NCBI RefSeq assembly: GCF_014356525.2 | Contig: NC_052512.1 | Coordinates: 2,111,114-2,175,113 of the forward strand | Direction: 5' to 3' | Length of the DNA: 64,000 nt | DNA from: Nilaparvata lugens | Lineage: Eukaryota > Arthropoda > Insecta > Hemiptera > Delphacidae | Shown: piece by piece, positions 30,786-39,700 of the stretch | How positions within the stretch are numbered: position 1 is the stretch's first letter | Layout of the letters: every line of letters starts with the position of its first letter | The notes under the pieces: model-generated | Databases searched by the model: none | What the model saw: the letters and a program-made list of their open reading frames with translations, nothing else | What the model was told of the DNA's origin: nothing | Made by a program: the position numbers and the translations under genes

Positions 30786-33700
30786 CTATGAGAAGAGGAA
30801 CAGTTTGGACTTCTTCATGTAAGCCTCTTCGTCGGCATGCGCAAAGTATTCCTTCATGTTTCGCTTGTAGAGAGTGTCGGGGGGCAGAGTCTTGAACACC
30901 CGTTCTCCATAGTAGGTTCCAACAACCCAGCCGTCTACATTCTTCATCAGTTCCGTTTCTTCATCGAAGTTACGACGCAACTGTTTCAAGTATCTGCAAA
31001 ATCAATCAATTCGATAAAAGTCGATCTAAGTGGATTTTATTAATAGCTAGCTGAGGCCTATTTCACAAAGGTACAAGTATTGTTACCAACCATGGTTACG
31101 AACAAGTACTTGTAGTTACAAGTTTACAAGTACTCACGTTTCACAAAAATGTATGATCTACAAGTTTACAATTTTACAAGTCTACAAGTACTTCAATAGT
31201 AAACATAACCTATTTTCATGATGATTTCCTTTTTTCATCCTTTATAAAGGTTACTTGTACTTTTCAATAATTATTACTTTGAAAATATTTGAAAGCAATA
31301 TAATGTTTTTTGTAAAGTCTACTCCATTTATTGCTGAATTTGTAACCTACACAGTATATGTACTCTGTATATGTATAGTAAATGTACTATATATAATGTA
31401 TACTATATATACTGTGTATATACACTATAGTACACATAACCTATGAGGTAACACATCACTAACTATTTTGGAAATTTATTAAATTCAATTTCCTGATGCA
31501 TATCTTTCCAAAATAATGAATTATAGAGGAATATAGGGCATTTTTGATATTATAGATATTTAAAATTATTTTAATGATCAATTGTAAATCCTTTACATAG
31601 CTTTCCACTTCGGTAGAAATTTCATTGTTACGAACAAGTAATTTCGACAAAAATTGTTGGCTACAATGAAAATCTTTGTGAAACACTTGTTCGTAACAAG
31701 CAAATCACTTGTAAACTTGTAGAAATTCATTGTAACTACAAGTTTACAATTCTGCTTTTGTGAAACGCTAGTAATCAGCTGTTCTCCAAAACCATGGTTG
31801 GCAACAAGACTTGTAACCTACTTGTACCTTTGTGAAACGGGCCCCAGGTAACCCATGCTCCGCTAGGGTCCAATTGAAAACTGGAATCTTGAAGAGTTTA
31901 AAATAGCCCTATAACCATCCTTGGTAAATTAAGAATCTATATCCAAAATTTAAAATTAATCAGTCCAGCAGTTGAGACGTGATGATGCGTCATTCGTAAA
32001 TTTCCTATGCCATACGTGTATAAGCACTACCTCCGTTAACAAAGCCGTAGCGTATTCGTGTGACGTCAGCACAGGTAGGGCTCCTACACCAATAAAAACA
32101 CAAGCTGATATAGATCAGCTGAAATCAACGAATTTTTATTGGTGTAGGATCCCTACCTGTGCTGACGTCACACGAATGCACTACGGCTTTGTTTACGGAG
32201 GTAGTGGTATAAGCCAGTTCTTTCCTTTATTATTATTTTTTTTTTTTTTTTTTAGGATTACGTCCTAAAGACTCCAGTCATGGAGTATAAGACAAGTCAT
32301 GTTATTACATAATAATTCTAACACTAAGTAGTTCAACCTAGTTTAGGTTTGAAAGGAATTCTTGTACACTATAAAAAGCTCTATCAACTAAATATTTTTT
32401 AATTTGTTTTTTGAAAATCTTCAAATCATCATTACTTTTCAAGATTTACAGAGTGTCCCACGAAAAGTGTAACAGCCGTAAACCATAGATTCAACATGAA
32501 ATTTGCAACAAAAATTTTCTTACATCGACCTTAGTTTTCGAGATATATAGATTTTTCGATATTTTTTAAAAACGACAATAACTAGAAAACTATAAGTCGA
32601 AATCCAATTCTAAGAATGTTGTTGGAAAGAGGAAGAAATTTACAATAAGATTAACACAATGTTTTCGTTTGTTTGACGTTTTTGAACTTTTTATAAGCGT
32701 TTGAACTGTTTGAAATTTACCTTTGAACTCGACAAATGAACTTTTTCACGTTTGAGCGCTCATAAGAAGTTCAAAAACGTTGAACACAAAGGATGAAATT
32801 AAATGAATCTTATTGGAAGCTTCTTCCTCATTCCAACCATATCCTTACAATTAGATTTTGACTGATAGCTTTTTAGTTATTAAAGTGTTTTCAAGATATC
32901 GAAAAATCTATATATCTTGAGAACTAAGGTCGATATAAGAAAATGTTACTATACAAATTCTATGTAGATTCTATGGTCTTCGGCTGTTACACCTTCCGTG
33001 GTAAACACTCTATTATAGATTACATTGATAGTATTATTGCTCTCAGACTTATATAGAAGCCAACATCAAACCCTTGAGGTTCATATGAGTGTTTAATAAT
33101 TTATTGATATTTCAATAAATAAATAAATTTAAATTCCAATACATATGCAGATAAATTAATGTTACTCGTACACATTTAAATAATTAGGCAACTGTTAACT
33201 TCAACATTATTAAATTTCAGGCTTGCATGACATCTATATTCAAGTTATTGTAAAGGTGCGTACAGATTTACGCGCCGCGAACATGAGCAATTCACTTTTA
33301 ATCAGCTGATGCCAAGCTTTTTATATCTGTATCTTACCGTTTCTGTAAAAATACAGATATAGTCAGCTGATTAAAAGTGAATTGCTCATGTTCGCGGCGC
33401 GTATATCTGTACGCACCATACAGTACTTTATTCTAAATAGAATTTGAGTTAGATCAATATTAAATTGTTCATACATTAATCAATATTTTGATGAATCAAT
33501 AAATAAATAACGATGCAAATATTTCAGATATCTGCAAAATAGAATGAATACATAATACAGTGTGTACAAAAAAGAATGACCCGATTTTAAATAGACCTCT
33601 ATAACACTGACAAATTGCATACTAAAATACTCGAGTTTACGAAAATGCACTCATAAATGTTCAATATTTGCTCCATTGTCTGCACGGACGACATCTAGTC

Positions 33701-36700
33701 TGTTCGGAAGTCGGTCTAGTCGGAAAGTTGGATAGGGCGTACAGGACCGCGAGACCAAGCTTTACACTCTTGGGCTGCTATGTCCCCTGACATAACAACA
33801 TGCGATTTTTTCCTGTGGGGATATGTAAAACAACATGTTTACGTTCCTCCCTTACCTCGTGACATTGATGAACTGAAAACCCGAATATCAGCGGCTGTAG
33901 CCTCAGTGACAGAGGACACCTTACGCTCAGTTTGGAATGAATTAAGCTACAGACTAGATGTTGTCCGTGCAGCCAATGGAGGACATATTGAACACATTGT
34001 AGAACATAGGCTAATGACTTTGTAATTTGATGACGTGGTCTTTTGTACAATAATACATGGTGCGAATTTTAAAATTATCAGTACATTTAGCGCCAGTTAA
34101 CAAGCTCCAGTTTAAAGCTAGTCCGAGTCTATCACGGGTTTTAAGACCGCAGTTCAAGATTGGAGTGAGCTGTGGTTTAAAAAAGCTGCATCGACTGAGA
34201 GAATTTTCCAGCAATTATTAGAGGGAGAGAGTTGAGTAAATGAGATCAGATATAGTGAGGTCCACGTTATAATGGCAGAGGAGAAAGATAGGAGAACAAC
34301 TTTGCCGATCCTCACTGTCTTGTCAATGCCTTCTTGACGGTAGCTGATACAGGTTTATTAATAAAACAAAATAAATCTTATAGCACCCTTTATTCTTTAA
34401 AAAACATTAAAATAGTTGAACAACTAGTTTCGGTTTGCACCATCTTAAGGTTCTAGCTTTTATTTTAGAACCTGAAGATGGTGCAAACCGAAACTAGTTG
34501 TTCAACTATTTTAATGTTTTTTAAAGAATAAAGGGTGCTATAAGATTTATTTTGTTTTATTAATTTAAAAGCAGCCCATGTCTATAAGTGTTTTAGGTTT
34601 ATTAATGTAATATTAGTTGTTTATTCTCGTTTAAAATAATCAATTACATTTTATTAAGCAAGAAAATATATTTTTCAATAATATCATAATTAAGATTAAA
34701 TATTTTATCAATTAATTATCAATTCTACATTGTCAGGAGACAGTCTGGCAACAGAGCAAAGCGAGAAAGAGATAGCGCTATCTGCTTTGTTGAATGATAG
34801 ACAAGGATAGCAATACTATTGCTAATCAAACACTGCCATTATAACGAGGACCTCACTATAGACTCAACACAACTGCCTCTGTTGTTTCTGTTACTTCCAG
34901 TTTTATTGAGCTCAGTGTTTACGTGACGCAATGTGCCAACTCTACATTCCTTGTCAATAAGCCCCTTTAAAGGACGTTTTGACATGCGTACCCCTCATGA
35001 GTTGTACATCGGTGATAAAAAAGGAGGAATTTCTAACCTACAATTTCAAACTCCCAATTTAGGTTTTTCCAACAGCATTATTTACAAAATGAAAATGAAG
35101 CAACTATACCTAAGCATTACAAACATTCAACTTATGCTAGAATATTCATTTTAAATTATTATTATCATTTGGTCGAGTTGGAAACATCACGTTTAGGAAA
35201 ATGTATTCTATTCAAACTTATCCAGATGATTTCAAGGATGAAAGCATCATTTGAAAGTTACACTTTAAAAAATGAAGAATTTTTGTAGAATAATTGTGGT
35301 ATTACGTTACGATAAAAACGTGATGGGGGGGTGAAGTGGGTTGATTAAGAATACTATTGAAACATGGCTCCCCCTCCCACCGAACATAAAGCCACAGGCA
35401 TTTTCGACGTTTCAAAAATCCTCTCAATTATGTTGAGCCAAATTCAAGAAAAATTTTTTCATGAATAATCAACTTATTACTGAAAAAGATGATTTTTAAT
35501 TTTTCCTATATACTTAAAATAGATCATGCTTATGCGCAATCACTTTTCCAATATGGAATTGAGATATGGGGGCTGCTTATGATATCCATATGAACAAATT
35601 ATTCACTTTACAGAAACACCTTATCAGAGCTGCATTATACAGGCCAAGATTGTACCCTAGTAGACTTCTTTTTCAAGAATTCCAGGTGCTTACAGTGAGT
35701 CAAATATATGTTAAAAGAATCATATTATTCATTAATAAGAATAGTGATACATTCAACTTAAGGAATAATCCATATAATTTGCGTCCCTCCAATCCATTAC
35801 AATTTGATATTGACTTTACCAGCTTAAGTGTATGTAGACGTCAGTTTGAATATCAGTGTTACTTGTTTATAAAGTCCCAACTGGTTTCATTATTAATAGA
35901 ATTACAAAATCCATAATGGATCTTATACTGGATTGGATTAGGATAAATGTTTATTTTAAATTATCTATATCCATTATGTAGTGTTTCAATCTTATGTTAT
36001 AAATTTAAAAAAATATTATTGTCATGGCTTCCTTGAATTGGTCTTTTTGAGTTTGTCACTTGCTTGTGATTTTGTTACTTTTGTCTTATCGTTTGTAAGT
36101 ATTGAGATGTGACCTGGTTTCCATAATTTTATTTATTCAAGTGGTTTGAATAAGCTCTTTTTCTTTCTATTGACATGTTTGCTGTAACTAGTTGTTCGAA
36201 CTCACTGCTGGCGCACAAGATTTCTTTGCCGGTAGTGCTATTTTGTAAGTTAGAATATTTATTTTATCAATCTGTATTATTTTATGGCAAATAAATGAAT
36301 TTGGATTTGAAGATCAGTACTTACTCTCTGTCTCTTTCAGCAAATATCATAGGCAAAAGAGCCAACATGGAGCTTCGTTCTTCAACGAGTTTTTTATCAT
36401 AATTGGTTATGTTGCGCTTCAACATGTACGTGCCATAGCAAACCCCGGTAAGGTATAAGGCTACCAGTGCTTTAGCTGAAATTCAATACAAATATTACGT
36501 ATTTTACTAGAATATTTCGAAAACAACTGTCAATTTAGTGTCATCAAAAATGCATATTATTATATTCCTCTTAAGTAGATTGCAATAGTGTACATCTATG
36601 CTTCCAATAGCAGCAAGAGACCTGTCGACCAGGCGATTTCAGAGCGCGCTTGTTGGTAGAAAACTCATTGTATTTCATCAGTGAGCTCTTCATGTTGGAT

Positions 36701-39700
36701 CTTAACGCCGGTTACACATTGGGCGGTTTCTGCCGCGGCGGTAATTTCGTCGAGCAGTAGTCTATAGGCTTAAATGGAAGCTTACAAACTGGGCGGCAGA
36801 AACGCCGCGCGGCCATATTGCCGTTAGCGGCAGCTGTGCAGCCGTCCACTGCCACTGCGGCTGGCGGTGTTTTTGCCGCTCTTGTCTACGCAGTGGCGTA
36901 CGTGACCAAATGGGCGTTTACACATTTGGCGGTTGTCTACCGTCGCCGCTGATCAGTCGTCTTTCTCAGTTGCTCCAAGTCAGAGGTCTTTGGAAATCAG
37001 CCTTTTAATTTGTGTCTTGTTGTAGAGTTTATGGGTTGTTTTTGTTTATAACATTTATTTATTGTTTCAAGTGTTTGTGGTTGACAAGTGTGAGAAAATG
37101 AGTGAGTTAATAGACAATGAGTAGTTGATATCATTTGTAGAACAGAGGCCAGTTTTGTGGGACAAAATCCTCGACATATTTAAGGATCGAGATGCAACAA
37201 GGAATGCGTGGAAGGAAGTGTGTATGTGTGTAAGTGTATATAACAACGTACAGAATGCTCTTATTTCTCTGCTGTCTTCATTTCCTTCGATGGTACAACA
37301 AAATTGCTTAAAGTTTTTACCTTTCCATTTTGAGTTATATATACTTTTAATATATACTTTTAATACTTTTACACAATTAACTGAACACTCATGAAACAGA
37401 GAATTCACAACACATTTGCAAAGAACTACAAGAATTATTTGGCTACTGATCATACGTGGCGGTATTTTTGCCGCTGAATGTGTAAGCTTGACTTTTTTTC
37501 GAGGCGACGACGGCAGTTTCGCCGCCGCGAACTGCCCAGTGTGTAACCAGCGTAAGGTTTTTGTAACCACATTATGTACCTAAAATACGAAATACTAGCG
37601 AGTAGAAAAAGTAGTAATACCTACAGAGTGATTTTAAGTAGGCTACTGTTACCTTATTAAAGCGTATGGTAAATTGTTTTTAAGGAGGAAATTCACACAT
37701 ATAGTGAGGTCTACGTTAAAATGGCAGTGTTTGATTAGCAATGGTATTGCTATCCTTGTCTATCATTCAACAAAGCGGATAGCGCTATCTCTTTCTCACT
37801 TTGCTCTGTTGCCTGATCGTCTTTTAACAATGTAGAATTGATAATTGATTAACAAAATATTTTATCTTAGCCTAATTATGAAAATTCATAAATGAAATTA
37901 ATTATGAAATTATTTCACTGAGACGTCGTCAACCTTGATTGACGTTTGTTTTGTTTCAAAACTGATAGAGACTAAGGATGTGGATGTAATAGAGCTGGGA
38001 CTATCTGATCATTACGCCCAGGTAATCAAATATACCATGACGGAAGCAGATTGTAATGAAGGCAAGCTATTTTCAACAAAAGTATTCTCGGACTATGCTA
38101 AACAGAAATTCCAGAGAAAGTTGCAGAATTTGGATTGGTCGGAGGCTATCGATTTTGAGGGTTCCCTGGATGGAAAGTTTGATAAATTTCTCGAGATGTA
38201 CTGCAAAGCTTTCAATGAATCTTTCCCTATTGTTTACAGGAAAAGAAAGACAAGGAAGAAAAATATTGAATGGGCTTCTCCTCTACTGAAACATGCTTGT
38301 GATGACAAAAAAGACCTCCTACTGTTTAAAAAAATGTTTCCAAACAATAAGGCAATCAAAGATAGACTTGCTAACCTGTCTCAACTGATTCGTCATTTGA
38401 TAAATCACTCAAAAAAAGCTCATGCAGAAAAGATGCTAGCCTCTTCAGAAAATAAATCCAAATCAATATGGAATTTAATAAAAAGGGAAACGGTTGCCAA
38501 TACTACAAAAAAGAAGTACCCAGTAGCAGTAGATGGAGTTAGAATGAATTCAGTGCATGATATTACAAATAAATGTAATGAGTACTTCTTAAATGTCGCA
38601 GATAGTCAACCCAGCACTCAGCTATCCTTTAAAGAGCAGCTAGCAAATGTGGAACATGTCAATAATGTATTGGAAAGATTCCCTGTATTTTTGGACCACG
38701 ACGTATCTTGTGCGGTACAACAAATAAAGAGCAAAATGACAAGCGGATTAGATGATGTACCTTGTAGGATATTAAAGGAATGCTTTGGCCCAATATGTGC
38801 ACCTATAACAAAATTAATAAATTTGTCATTCAGCACAGGAACCTTTCCTCACCAACTGAAACTTGGCAGAGTGATTCCTATCCATAAAAAGGGAGCAATT
38901 GAGGAGGTTTGCAACTTCCGACCAATACAAATTACAAGTTGCTTCTCAAAGTTATTAGAAAAACTAGCAGAAAGAACAGTAACAGAGCACCTTAAATCGA
39001 ATAAAGTTCTTTCTCCATACCAATTTGGATTTCAGCAAGGAAAATCCACCACTGATGCCGTAAATGAGTTCCTGTTTAGAATATATGAGGCTCTAGATGA
39101 TAATAAAAATGCGTTAGGATTGTTCATTGACCTTCAAAAAGCCTATGATAGCCTGGATCACAATATCTTAATGGAAAAGATTCACTACTATGGGGTCAGA
39201 GGATCAGCATTTGATTGGTTGAGGTCATTCATAACAGAAAGATCACAGGTCGTTGAAATTGAAGCAGAAAATCAGCAAGTAGAAAATTATAGATACAGAT
39301 CTAAATTTGGAAAGTTGAAGAGAGGAGTGCCGCAGGGAACAATTATTGCCCCGATATTGTTCTCATTATACATCAACGATCTCCCAAGCAATATAGAAGG
39401 AGCCAGCAGTGTTATGTTCGCCGACGATGCCAATTTCCTCATTATAGGAGATACTAATCAGGAGTTACAACATCGAGGAGAACAGGTAGTAGATGGCATC
39501 CACAATTGGTGTGAAGCAAATGCTCTTAAGGTGAATATCAAGAAGACATGCTACCTCAGCTTCTCCATAACTCATCTCAACACACCAGTCATCTTTGATT
39601 TTGGAATTGATCTCCAACAGATCGAACCGGCAAATGTCTGCAACTTCTTGGGAATAAAAATGGATTCTGGATTGAAATGGAATGACCACATTCACAACTT

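Larger units (their letters stand above)
21218..32029. repeat. Large duplicated block, copy 1 (matches 52289-64000)
   Basis: From 21218 the sequence matches the block starting at 52289 (offset 31071), and after two indels it matches at offset 31971 to the window end. I read the shared parts as identical at all places compared; all the longer open frames recur with the same translations. Copy 1 lacks 920 bp present at 53420-54339 and has 20 extra bases near 22456. The block contains a mariner relic, a piggyBac element, a fold-back element and NDUFA13 exon 3. Confidence 0.95.

Noticed and set aside
30837..31043. + strand frame over the NDUFA13 last exon
   Set aside because: It is the antisense shadow of a recognisable NDUFA13 exon.
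31339..31440. LTR or promoter-like TATA clusters
   Set aside because: The TATATA runs are an AT-dinucleotide-rich patch inside a fold-back repeat, with no linked gene start.
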